DNA of 64,000 nt from Pseudomonas tritici (GTDB lineage: Bacteria; Pseudomonadota; Gammaproteobacteria; Pseudomonadales; Pseudomonadaceae). The stretch's first letter is position 1. Each line of letters begins with the position of its first letter. Of the stretch, positions 52,131-60,198 are shown one piece after another. Position numbers and translations under genes: made by a program. The stretch is from assembly GCF_014268275.3 (NCBI RefSeq), contig NZ_CP077084.1:3782001-3846000 (forward strand), given 5' to 3'. The notes beneath the pieces are model-generated. The model searched no databases and had not been told where the DNA came from. It worked only from the letters and a program-made list of their open reading frames with translations.

Positions 52131-52862
52131 ATGGGGTACCTTGTCGTTGCTCACGCGATGAATGTGAGGCCGGAGCTAAAGCCACTTTCTACTTTGCCGA
52201 TGAGTATTGGGTGGTCATTGCACCAGGATGAAAGCGCCACGTCGTTCTACCTAGACACGTTCAAGGCTGGCGAAGAACGGAAATGGCCCTTTACATCGAT
52301 GCCACCCACCAAGGATGTACCACTTGAGCTCCCTCAAGAATTGGCAGCTTTATCGCGAATATACAAAGTGCTTAAGGATGCTCAGCTCGCTGACTACTTC
52401 AAGAGAGCTTTCCTGAATGTAAATTTAGCGCTAAGTAAAAGCCTTCAATTACCCGTTTGCAGCTTTTGCACGGATGACGACGGGCTGGATTTTGTGTGTG
52501 TATCGTCGAATGGTGAACTGCAGAAGCTGCGTTGCGTTTGCGGTGATCTGGATATCACCTATGAGCTTGGGACAGTCATCATCCAGCCGCTTCTGATAGA
52601 TGGCGTTAAAGGCACCGACGTGAGTAGTCTGCATGACCCAGAGAGTGGCATTCACGTCTTGAGTCGGAATATAACGCCTTCGTCGTTACTTCATGCAGTG
52701 GCTTCAGCAGAAACCACTCGCTTTCTACAAGCAGAAAGACCCCCTCTAGGCCTAGGTAGCTTCGAAGGTATGGAGGTCGCTCCGATAACGATTGCAGGTT
52801 CTGAGATCGTCTCGCTAGCGCCTAAGGTGGTTGCTCAGAAGACGTGGTGGAAGCGGTGGTAG
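52131..52862 (+). CDS. Hypothetical protein
   Basis: 243 residues, no signal peptide. It contains CSFCTDDDGLDFVCVSSNGELQKLRCVCGDLDITYELG, a beta-rich segment with two cysteine pairs, and ends KTWWKRW. AAGGATC precedes the ATG. It starts 60 bases after the MITE. I do not recognise a family. Confidence 0.65.
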   Translation: MGYLVVAHAMNVRPELKPLSTLPMSIGWSLHQDESATSFYLDTFKAGEERKWPFTSMPPTKDVPLELPQELAALSRIYKVLKDAQLADYFKRAFLNVNLALSKSLQLPVCSFCTDDDGLDFVCVSSNGELQKLRCVCGDLDITYELGTVIIQPLLIDGVKGTDVSSLHDPESGIHVLSRNITPSSLLHAVASAETTRFLQAERPPLGLGSFEGMEVAPITIAGSEIVSLAPKVVAQKTWWKRW

Positions 52863-52970
52863 TCGTATCGACGCCTTCGACCTAAGCCAGGAGGATTTTT
52901 CGGTGAAAAGTAGTCAATTATCAGCATCGAAAAATTGGGGCCGATAATGGGGTGCCAAGGCTCGAAAATT

Positions 52971-53018
52971 GACCGGAAGCGGTCTGTCATGAGCGGCTAC
53001 TGTCGGCCAGAAGCGGCC
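52971..53018. repeat. Degenerate accessory-zone repeat, copy 2
   Basis: GACCGGAAGCGGTCTGTCAT followed by GTCGGCCAGAAGCGGCC: two related half-units around GAGCGGCTACT. Lies between two orphan ORFs. Confidence 0.45.
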
Positions 53019-53072
53019 ATTGCGACCATGCAGTACGATGCACTCCTACCGTTAGATCATTAGGGCTAATCC

Positions 53073-53486
53073 ATGCAATTCCATGGTTTCGTGTTTGGCC
53101 ATATCGAGGTCGAGATTCACGACCGTGCGTACGATCTGCATAACTTCTACCAAGCCAGCGGCATTAATTACGACATCGTGGATCGGTCGGTTGTACTTAG
53201 CTTTACTCGACGGAGTGACGCTTGGGTGCCGCCTGAAGAAGCACGCAAGATTACTATCAGCTTCCATGAGGTTGACTACTTTTCAGCGAGTGGCCGGGAT
53301 GGAAACCCGGTTGACAGTGACGGTAATATTCTTCATTCGATTGGGGCGGTGGAGTCCGGTGCTGAGACACAAACCTTCTACCTCACAGATAACATCCAAC
53401 CAGATCATCACCTTGTCATGCGCTTCGAGTCTGGTCTGACATTACGAATACAGGCCGCTGAAGCACGGTGCGAAATCGTTTGCTGA
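53073..53486 (+). CDS. Hypothetical protein, immunity-like size and setting
   Basis: A 137-residue acidic, beta-rich protein: MQFHGFVFGHIEVEIHDRAYDLHNFYQASG... with FYLTDNIQPDHHLVMRFESGLTLRIQAAEARCEIVC. No known domain. TTAGGGCTAATCC provides a weak ribosome site. Confidence 0.62.
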   Translation: MQFHGFVFGHIEVEIHDRAYDLHNFYQASGINYDIVDRSVVLSFTRRSDAWVPPEEARKITISFHEVDYFSASGRDGNPVDSDGNILHSIGAVESGAETQTFYLTDNIQPDHHLVMRFESGLTLRIQAAEARCEIVC

Positions 53487-53670
53487 GCGGCACATAACTA
53501 GGGCCCTCGACGTCTGATGTGGGTCAAAAGACGTCTTTCGGTAAAGACATCGGGACGTCGCTACGCCCCGCGCGGACCGGATAGCAGCGTGGAGATGGGA
53601 GTCGCCTGAGTCGTTGCGCGTTTGATAGGTCATCGTCATTCTGGAAGCGACGATTTTTGAGGAGATTGAA

Positions 53671-54081
53671 GTGGACATTGGCCGTCTGTTAAAAAAGCGG
53701 CAACTGAACGTGCAAGAGCAAAATGCTCTTGTGGCCCACACACTCATGGTAACCGCCAAAGCTTGGTTGGCCAGAGGGATTCCCCTAGCCTTAAAAAACT
53801 ATGGCGAGTCGAAAGGCATTAGATGGTCAGAAACCGTAGTACTGGATCTTGAAGTCGACTTTCCCGGTATGCCCAGCCTTTATGGTCTTTTGCTCACTCA
53901 CGCAGAGCGGTTCATAGAGTTTGAAATTGATACCGATGACACTCATAGCTACGTGGAATCGGTGAGTCAATGGGAGGATGTTTCTGCTAATCAGGACTAC
54001 GCGCCCCGCAAGCGCGGTACTGGAAAGGGCTTCGCAGCAATTGCTCTTCAGGTGAGGCGCGAACTCCTATGCGGCTTGTAG
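53671..54081 (+). CDS. Hypothetical protein, GTG start
   Basis: 136 residues, (V/M)DIGRLLKKRQLNVQEQNALVAHTLMVTAKAWLARGIPLALKNYG..., with an acidic beta-rich middle. A strong GAGGAG site lies before the GTG at 53671. No recognised family. It is followed by a perfect hairpin and further repeats. Confidence 0.62.
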   Translation: MDIGRLLKKRQLNVQEQNALVAHTLMVTAKAWLARGIPLALKNYGESKGIRWSETVVLDLEVDFPGMPSLYGLLLTHAERFIEFEIDTDDTHSYVESVSQWEDVSANQDYAPRKRGTGKGFAAIALQVRRELLCGL

Positions 54082-54160
54082 GTGTGAATCACAGAAGCTG
54101 AGATTCGATTGTTGATCGGAAGCTGCTTTTGCGCCGATTTCTTCCGGCAACTCGTGTCCC

Positions 54161-54207
54161 CTTTGGGTCGATTACGGCCTGTCGCGAGGGCCGTAATCGA
54201 CCCAAAG
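54161..54207. repeat. Perfect 19-base inverted repeat
   Basis: 54161-54179 (CTTTGGGTCGATTACGGCC) and 54189-54207 are exact reverse complements with a nine-base loop. It belongs to the same family of GGCC-centred repeats that follow several genes in this zone, but is far better preserved. Confidence 0.8.
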
Positions 54208-54274
54208 CGGATGCCCAGACATTCAAACCAAACAAGTAGATAATCGACTGCCATTCCAGCCATTTCCAGTGCGT

Positions 54275-54568
54275 ATGAACAACGAATTTTCCCAGCGCGA
54301 ATCTACCGGCAGCAGTACAGCATATAACCTTGCGCAGGCCCACGGTGCCTGGCCCCTGTCCGTTGATGGCTATCATCAAACGGTAGAACTGTGCGGTCGC
54401 GTCGCCTGCGGCTGGCTGTTCCGCTACAGGATCATTTGCAGCTTGGACATCCCAGCGCATGACCAAGAGTCATTCGCTGGATCTGTAGGTTGCTTGGTTG
54501 CTGACGACGGAGAGATACGTGATCTCTCAGGTCCGATGTTCATGGACATGCTTCACATGCTGGCATAG
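54275..54568 (+). CDS. Small hypothetical protein
   Basis: 97 residues, MNNEFSQRESTGSSTAYNLAQAHGAWPLSVDGYHQTVELCGRVACGWLF... ending MFMDMLHMLA. No clear ribosome site; GTG 54269 is an alternative start. The composition is acceptable, but it may be non-coding. Confidence 0.4.
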   Translation: MNNEFSQRESTGSSTAYNLAQAHGAWPLSVDGYHQTVELCGRVACGWLFRYRIICSLDIPAHDQESFAGSVGCLVADDGEIRDLSGPMFMDMLHMLA

Positions 54569-54580
54569 TTCGCGGGACCA

Positions 54581-54632
54581 CTTTGGCCGACCTCTGCCGG
54601 TCACAATGGGAGGGAGTCGCCCCAAAGCGGAC
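54581..54632. repeat. Degenerate accessory-zone repeat, copy 3
   Basis: CTTTGGCCGACCTCTGCCGG, then GTCGCCCCAAAGCGGAC: an imperfect inverted repeat (CTTTGG.CGA with TCG.CCCAAAG). Follows directly on a small ORF. Confidence 0.5.
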
Positions 54633-54768
54633 GGCTCTGCGGGACGCCTCTTGGTCGATAGCGGCGTGTCATCAGTTTTTAAATTGCCCATCATCAGACT
54701 TCACTGGGTGAAGCCCCGAAAGTTGCAGTCTCAGCGCTAAGTAGATGTCGTATTGGAGGTTCTTTCAC

Positions 54769-55137
54769 CTACAAAAAATCAGCAATCACAAGTGGTTTCT
54801 CTGTGGCAAAGATTGACTCGTAAATTGCTTCGCAGGGTGCCTCACGAGCCAGCCAAGCGCTGGCGCTATAGGCTCGACCCTTACAGAAAAACGATAGGTG
54901 CATTTCATCTCCGCGCTCGAAGAGTCTGAAATACTGCATCTCCATCTCAGAACAAAGGTTGTCAAAAAGCACTGGATCTAGCTTTGACAGCGTGACCATA
55001 ATTTCGGCTGGATCTAGCCCTGCGTCACTCGCCGCCCATAGGGCAATACGCGTAGCCACGTCCAATTTTTTGCTTGGAATAATCGCGTCCAATGCATGTT
55101 GAACATCTGGGTAGCTGGATGCCAAACGTGAAGGCAT
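54769..55137 (-). CDS. Hypothetical protein
   Basis: 122 residues, MPSRLASSYPDVQHALDAIIPSKKLDVATRIALWAASDAGLDPAEIMVTL..., helical N-terminus then a beta-rich part (YFRLFERGDEMHLSFFCKGRAYSASAWLA). AGGAAAAAGAC precedes the ATG at 55137. Unlike its neighbours it is on the minus strand. No family recognised. Confidence 0.6.
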   Translation of the reverse strand: MPSRLASSYPDVQHALDAIIPSKKLDVATRIALWAASDAGLDPAEIMVTLSKLDPVLFDNLCSEMEMQYFRLFERGDEMHLSFFCKGRAYSASAWLAREAPCEAIYESIFATEKPLVIADFL

Positions 55138-55304
55138 GTCTTTTTCCTGACCCGCTTTAGATGGAATGTGAAAGACCTGAGGTTGTTTGTCTAATGCTAT
55201 TTGGATTCATCGGCAATGTTTTCACATGGCCTGGCCCCATAGCAGACATTAGTCGCTCGATGGATAATCCGACGAGCTATTTATGACGTTGAGCGGAGAA
55301 ACCC

Positions 55305-55544
55305 ATGGAGCTTCATGAGCAATTGGATCAGGTCAAGGACGCCGCGACCTTTCTGGCTTTTGCCCACGCCCTAGCGGCAGACAAATCGAATGACGACTGG
55401 GAAAACGGGACTATAGAAGCTTTCCTAGACGGAGCTATTGCATGGGCCGAGGCCAGTAATTTTGGCGTCGATCAGGGGCTTCAAGGCTCCAACCCATGGG
55501 GGCAATTCGCTAATTTTTTGTACTGCGGAAAAATCTACGAGTAA
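55305..55544 (+). CDS. DUF7660 family protein
   Basis: A 79-residue acidic protein with the family pattern VKDAATFLAFAHALAADKSNDDWENGTIEAFLDGAIAWAEAS...NPWGQFANFLYCGKIYE. GGAGAAACCC precedes the ATG. Members are small orphan proteins often found in polymorphic-toxin neighbourhoods; a role in immunity is only a possibility. Confidence 0.8.
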   Translation: MELHEQLDQVKDAATFLAFAHALAADKSNDDWENGTIEAFLDGAIAWAEASNFGVDQGLQGSNPWGQFANFLYCGKIYE

Positions 55545-55939
55545 AACGGGTGAAGTGTTTATTCGCTTTAAGCGTTGCGTCTAACGGGTAGCGGAACGGG
55601 CTCGGATCCACCTCACGATCAACCGATTCTGGTCGATCACTGCCAATTGTCACTGGCTGCATCGGGTCAATGTCGCCGGTGGCTACCGGCAACAACCGGC
55701 CAATAAGAGCCGCTGGACAGCTTGGGCAGGTGTTGTCGTTCAGCGTTTGCCTTCAACGTTCGCGGGTTCGCACTGGGTTGGGGTAAAGAAAGCATGGCGG
55801 CGGCCTTTTCTCTCTCCCGAAGTGTCGCGCGTACAGTCTGCCCTGTTATGCTGATTCAGCCGTCCGGCGTGTAGATAAGATGCTATACGGCGTTAAGTGA
55901 CAGGTATGTTGGCTAATTGATAGTTAGGGAAAACTGAGT
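55545..55939. other. 395-base non-coding stretch with repeat copy 4
   Basis: I see no gene. The part 55621-55701 (GGTCGATCACTGCC..., CGCCGGTGGCTACCGGCAAC, AACCGGCC) is another degenerate member of the accessory-zone repeat family. The final 100 bases are AT-richer and probably hold the promoter of the lipoprotein gene. Confidence 0.5.
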
Positions 55940-56500
55940 ATGCGTCGCTTAATAGCCAACGGGTTTGTGTTTGTCAGCATTGCGATACTCTGTTGCGGCT
56001 GCACATCTTATTCGTCCCAGCCGACAATCAACGAACCCGTTGAACCCGAAACACAAGAAATCATCTCCAGCTTCAGTTACGCAATAAACTCCCCATGGAA
56101 AGACAGTCGCTTCGGCAAGGACGCATACGCAGCGACACTCAACGTTATTCCCGATGCACAGGATAAGAACTCCAGCCTTGCCGCCCCGAGTCTGCCGGCA
56201 TTAGAAATAAAGATCTCGGAGTTCTCATCTGACGGCGCTTGCGGACAAGATTACTTGACGGGCCTGAGTCTGGGTTTGATCCCCAGTTGGTGTACGCGGA
56301 CAAACCTTTTCAAGTTTGATTTTATATTGAATAAGGACCAGCGCTTTTGCAGGCAGAAAACCTACTCGATAAACTCCACGTCGTTTTCACATCTCACGAT
56401 GATTCCGTTTGCACTCTTCAATACGGGCAATCAGCCATTGACGCTCTATCAGGCGGTGCTTAAAGATTTTCTTCGCAGAGGTCAATGTGCGACGCGTTGA
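55940..56500 (+). CDS. Putative lipoprotein, unknown function
   Basis: 186 residues with a signal sequence ending in a lipobox CCGCTS (lipidated Cys21). The mature chain is beta-rich, with four further cysteines (CGQDY, WCTRTN, FCRQK, QCATR). The C-terminal half includes GLSLGLIPSWCTRTNLFKFDFILNKDQRFCRQKTYSINS. No domain recognised. Clearly AT-richer than core genes here, as for acquired DNA. Confidence 0.72.
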   Translation: MRRLIANGFVFVSIAILCCGCTSYSSQPTINEPVEPETQEIISSFSYAINSPWKDSRFGKDAYAATLNVIPDAQDKNSSLAAPSLPALEIKISEFSSDGACGQDYLTGLSLGLIPSWCTRTNLFKFDFILNKDQRFCRQKTYSINSTSFSHLTMIPFALFNTGNQPLTLYQAVLKDFLRRGQCATR

Positions 56501-56684
56501 GAGGCTGCTTTTGGCCGACAGACGTCTATCATGACGGGCAGATGCCGACCCGAGCTGACATCCTGACCTTGCGGCGGCAGGCAGTATAAGTGGAGTCGGG
56601 CTTGCACTCCGATAACAGGAAGGTTGACCGGGGCTGGAGCGATGCCAAAATGACACAAATAATGGTGGTCTGACCCCGTTTTTA

Positions 56685-56821
56685 TTGGAGTTCTCGACTG
56701 AGGGCAATGCGGAATCAGGGACCGGCCCTGGGCCACCCGTAGTGAAGAGCGCAACCTGCCCGACGGCGTCGGTGGCGACCCATCCAACATCAAAGTCTTG
56801 AAGAACGAAGGGAGTCACCAT
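56685..56821 (-). pseudogene. 5' fragment of a small gene, cut at a GGGGTCAGACCACC junction
   Basis: From an ATG with an AGG ribosome site, the frame reads MVTPFVLQDFDVGWVATDAVGQVALFTTGGPGPVPDSALPS, a plausible protein N-terminus of the kind seen in small immunity-like proteins. Then comes AAAAACGGGGTCAGACCACC, a sequence common at mobile-element edges, and coding character is lost. The remainder of the gene is missing. Confidence 0.5.
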
Positions 56822-57101
56822 TTGCACCTACTTTAAAAAAGGGAAGAGATGATTTCCAAACTCTACTTGCAAGCCCAGAACGTGTGAACGCGCGTCGGCA
56901 AATTGTCAAAGCGGGAAGAAATGCCAAAAGTCTACTTTCCCAGCTTCAAACAAACGAATGGCTTTGGGAGTGCCCCCCCGACAACTTGGCAAGTTCACCT
57001 ATGTACATCCATCTCCCTCTTTCATTACCCAACTCCGGTTCGCAATTTACTGGCCTTGCCCGGATGTTGTCTTGGCGCACCCCGCGAGCTGTACGCCTTC
57101 G

Positions 57102-57213
57102 CAGCCTCGCTAAAGCTCGTCAGTTCCCCACATTTTGATCGCCGAACAATCAGACAATGCAGTTCCCCTGTGGGAGCCGTCGAGCTTTAGCGAGGCCGCG
57201 AAGACGGCAGCAT
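57102..57213. repeat. Pair of REP units, tail to tail
   Basis: TTCGCAGCCTCGCTAAAGCTCG (57102 onward, ending in CCCCAC) and its near complement GTGGGAGCCGTCGAGCTTTA (57173 onward) form a degraded REPIN like those at 43162-43433. Marks the right edge of the accessory zone. Confidence 0.7.
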
Positions 57214-57278
57214 GACTGGCAGTGATCTTGCGTGATGCCTATGATGTGGCCTTTCGCTCAACACCCCCAGGACACCCC

Positions 57279-57776
57279 ATGCCCGCCCTCACTTTCCGCA
57301 ACGCCCTCCCCGCTGACGCCGCTCGTTGCTTCGAGATTGAAACCACCGCCTACGAAGGCGACGAAGCCGCCACCCTGGAAAAAATCGCCACGCGCATTGC
57401 GCAATATCCGCAGGGTTTTCTGATCCTGGAAGCCGATGGCGAGGTGATAGGTTTTATCAACTGCGGCTGCGCTCATAACGTGGTGATGTCGGACGAGGCG
57501 TTCAAGGAGTTGGTGGGGCATTCGGCCGAGGCGCCGAATGTGGTGATCATGTCGGTGGTGGTCGACCCGGCGCATCAGGGCAAGGGGTATTCCACGGCGT
57601 TGATGACCGAGTTTGTGCAGCGCATGCGCGGGATGGGCAAGCAGACGATTCACTTGATGTGCAAGGAGCGGCACGTGCCCCTGTACGAGCGCATGGGCTA
57701 TCGCTATGTGCGACCGTCGCCGCCGGATCACGGCGGGATGGCGTGGCATGAGATGGTCATGGCGCTCCAGGGATGA
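57279..57776 (+). CDS. GNAT family acetyltransferase (arylalkylamine-type)
   Basis: A 165-residue GNAT: MPALTFRNALPADAARCFEIETTAYEGDEAATLEKIATRI, then the acetyl-CoA motif VVVDPAHQGKGYSTALMTEFVQRMRG and KERHVPLYERMGYRYV. The ATG at 57279 follows AGGA; 19 upstream codons are excluded. Its stop overlaps the next GNAT start (ATGA). Confidence 0.88.
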   Translation: MPALTFRNALPADAARCFEIETTAYEGDEAATLEKIATRIAQYPQGFLILEADGEVIGFINCGCAHNVVMSDEAFKELVGHSAEAPNVVIMSVVVDPAHQGKGYSTALMTEFVQRMRGMGKQTIHLMCKERHVPLYERMGYRYVRPSPPDHGGMAWHEMVMALQG

Positions 57777-58198
57777 ACGTGCCGCGTATTGAGGTCAGCG
57801 ACCAACCCAACCCCGACGCCGAGCGCATCCTGGGCAGCGGCCTCGCTGCCTTCAACGAAGCCATCACCGGCTACAACGACCGGCGCTTGCTCACGGTGCT
57901 GATCAAGGACCCCGACACCCAGCAAATCCTCGGTGGTATCACCGGCAAGACCACCTTGGGGATGGCCTTCCTCGACCTGTTCCACCTGCCCGATTCGCTG
58001 CGCGGCACTGGGCTCGGCAGCCAATTGCTGCAAGCCTTCGAAGATGAGGCCCGGCGCCGGGGTTGTGCTAACGCGGTGCTGTATACCCTGAGTTTCCAGG
58101 CGCCGGGGTTTTACGAGAAGCGTGGCTGGGTGCGGTTCGGTGAGATACCGTGCGAACCGCAGGGCAGCAGCCGGGTGTTTCTGTCTAAGGTGTTGTGA
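57773..58198 (+). CDS. GNAT family N-acetyltransferase
   Basis: A 141-residue GNAT with LFHLPDSLRGTGLGSQLLQAFEDEARRRGCANAVLYTLSFQAPGFYEKRGWVRFGEIP. It is translationally coupled to the preceding, different GNAT through a four-base overlap. Substrate unknown. Confidence 0.9.
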   Translation: MNVPRIEVSDQPNPDAERILGSGLAAFNEAITGYNDRRLLTVLIKDPDTQQILGGITGKTTLGMAFLDLFHLPDSLRGTGLGSQLLQAFEDEARRRGCANAVLYTLSFQAPGFYEKRGWVRFGEIPCEPQGSSRVFLSKVL

Positions 58199-58213
58199 CG
58201 CGCACCGGCGGGG

Positions 58214-58765
58214 TCATTCTTCCTCACCCGGCAATGGGAAAATCACTTCCTGGGTGTCCAGGTTCCGGATGCTCGAATAGGTGCGGTATTCAGTGCTGTA
58301 GTTCGGCCCCACAGGCCCGATACCTTTGGTGCTGGCCGTCAGGCGGTAGGTCACCATGTAACGCTGGCCGGCTTTGAAGTCGACGTCGTCCGCGCCTTTG
58401 TTGCAGAACGCGCCACCGGTGCCCAGAGCATTCATCGACACGTTGCACCAGCGCAGCGAGTGCTTGCCCGGCGTGAGTTTGAGGGCTTGCTCGCCGCTGA
58501 CGTCGAGGATCGAGCGACGCCCTGCCCCGGGCAGCGGCTGGCCATCCACTTCAACAGCCAATACCAGGCGGTGGAACGGCACGCCCAGCTCGCGCTCGCG
58601 CCAGGTGTCGAAGTACACCAGCACGGCGTCCGGCGCGTTGTTGGAGAGGTCGACGGGGTGAAGTTTTTCCGGGGCCCAGTCGCCCTGGTAGTTTTTGTAG
58701 TGGTAGTCGGAGCAGGCGCCGAGCAGTGGAAGGGTCAACACGGCGGCGAGTTTCAACAGTTTCAT
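58214..58765 (-). CDS. Lipoprotein, unknown function
   Basis: 183 residues with lipobox LLGACS (Cys18). The mature part is beta-rich and contains APDAVLVYFDTWRERELGVPFHRLVLAVEVDGQPLPGAGRRSILDVSG and GKHSLRWCNVSMNALGTGGAFCNKG, a shape seen in small envelope carbohydrate-binding-like lipoproteins. Role unknown. Confidence 0.8.
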   Translation of the reverse strand: MKLLKLAAVLTLPLLGACSDYHYKNYQGDWAPEKLHPVDLSNNAPDAVLVYFDTWRERELGVPFHRLVLAVEVDGQPLPGAGRRSILDVSGEQALKLTPGKHSLRWCNVSMNALGTGGAFCNKGADDVDFKAGQRYMVTYRLTASTKGIGPVGPNYSTEYRTYSSIRNLDTQEVIFPLPGEEE

Positions 58766-58854
58766 CGGGAGGACTGTCCTTGTGAGCGATGAGATCCTAT
58801 CGACATCATCGCGAATATCTTGAGGTGAATGCCACTGGCGATTTGCAGCAGCTG

Positions 58855-60069
58855 CTACCAGCTTCCGGACGCTCCGCCGCCACCGCTGGAACCACCGCCA
58901 CCAGAGGAGCTGCTGCTCGAGCTGCTGCTGGAGCTGGAACTGCTGGAGCTTGAGCTTGAAGAGTCGTCCGAGCTCGACCCCACCCCACCGCGGGTCTTGC
59001 CAAAGATGAACAGCGCCGCAAACGAAGCAATGGGGAACGCGTACAGCCAGCCATTACGGCCGAGTTCCATCAGCGTCCCCGCCGCGACATAGACCGCCAC
59101 AGCAGCCGCCAGCCGCGCGAAAAAGCCCACTCGGCTTTGCTTCCAGGCGTCCCTCAACACCACGAACAGGATCAGGTATAAGCCCAGTACCACCAATGCT
59201 CCCACCGGAAACCCCAGCCAGTGGATGAAGTTGACGTCTGCGTACCACCGATCCACCGCCACCAACCCAAGGATGTAGGCCAGCAGCCCGATCACGCTGT
59301 AAAACACCCCGCGCGCCAGCCACAACGCGCCGAACGCGGCGCCGCCGATCAGCAGGATCAGCGGCATTACGATAAGGAACATCGGCCATTCGCGGCCGCC
59401 GCAAAAAATCGCCAACAGGACGGTGACCGCCACTGCGGCAATCACGGCGCGGCGCCAATGCAGCTTGCCGGCGGCAAGCAGCACACCGCCAATGGCACCG
59501 ATGATAAACGCGAGAAATATCCCAATGAACTGGGGATTGATCCCTGGCTCCGCGATTTTGGGCAAGTCGCCGCCGTCCACCAACACCACCAGGTCGTTCA
59601 CGCCCTCGGAGACACCGCCTGCAAAATCCCCCTGAGCAAACGCCGGCTTGATGTGCGCTTCGATGATCTGATGCGTCAGCAAATCGGTGACCGTGCCTTC
59701 CAGGCCATAGCCCACTTCGATGCGCACTTTGCGGTCGTCCTTGGCCACCACCAGTAGGATGCCGTCGTCAACGCCCTTGCGCCCCAGCTTCCAGGCCCGG
59801 AACAGTTGGTTGGAAAAATCCTCGATACTCGCGCCGCCGGTGCTGGGCACCAGCAACACGGCAACCTGCGAGCCTTTGCGCTGCTCCAGATCGGCAAGTT
59901 GCTTTTTCAGACGGGTGGTAGTGATGGCATCGAGGGTGTTGGTGAGGTCGATCACCCGCTGGTCAAGGGCGACGCCGATGGGCGAAGTGTCTGCCTGGGC
60001 GGTGGTAAACAGGCTGGCAATCACCAGCACCAGCAGACTCAAGACGGATTGCCGCACACACCGCATCAT
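58855..60069 (-). CDS. TPM-domain (YgcG-like) membrane protein
   Basis: 404 residues: a signal peptide (ending TTAQA), a TPM domain at 30-165 (VIDLTNTLDAITTTRLKKQLADLEQRKGSQVAVLLVPSTGG, then VGYGLEGTVTDLLTHQIIEAHIKPAFAQGDFAGGVSEGV), about five membrane helices at 180-345, and a C-terminal tail with a run of about twenty serines followed by glycines (ending GASGSW). Such Ser/Gly tails are usual for the family. Function is poorly known (photosystem repair in plants, envelope in bacteria). Confidence 0.88.
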   Translation of the reverse strand: MMRCVRQSVLSLLVLVIASLFTTAQADTSPIGVALDQRVIDLTNTLDAITTTRLKKQLADLEQRKGSQVAVLLVPSTGGASIEDFSNQLFRAWKLGRKGVDDGILLVVAKDDRKVRIEVGYGLEGTVTDLLTHQIIEAHIKPAFAQGDFAGGVSEGVNDLVVLVDGGDLPKIAEPGINPQFIGIFLAFIIGAIGGVLLAAGKLHWRRAVIAAVAVTVLLAIFCGGREWPMFLIVMPLILLIGGAAFGALWLARGVFYSVIGLLAYILGLVAVDRWYADVNFIHWLGFPVGALVVLGLYLILFVVLRDAWKQSRVGFFARLAAAVAVYVAAGTLMELGRNGWLYAFPIASFAALFIFGKTRGGVGSSSDDSSSSSSSSSSSSSSSSSSSSGGGGSSGGGGASGSW

Positions 60070-60198
60070 GTTTTGTTACCTGAAGTTTCTTCCTGAAGAC
60101 GCCGACTTTACCTTATCAGCGCTATAACGCGTGACCCTACGGCGTTGACTATTTAAACTGCCCGCACGCATAGCAATACGCCATAACCGGGGCCCTGC

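Larger units (their letters stand above)
56501..57278. other. 778-base stretch of repeats and gene remnants
   Basis: No intact gene. It contains a degenerate repeat (56508-56549, CTTTTGGCCGACAGACGTC), the 5' part of a decayed minus-strand gene (56685-56821), and two REP units (about 57102-57132 and 57173-57213) in opposite orientation. Plus-strand frames across the REP units are repeat translation, not genes. Confidence 0.6.

Noticed and set aside
56884..57138. 84-codon frame ending in VRLRSLAKARQFPTF
   Set aside because: Its C-terminal part is translated REP sequence and the rest has no support.
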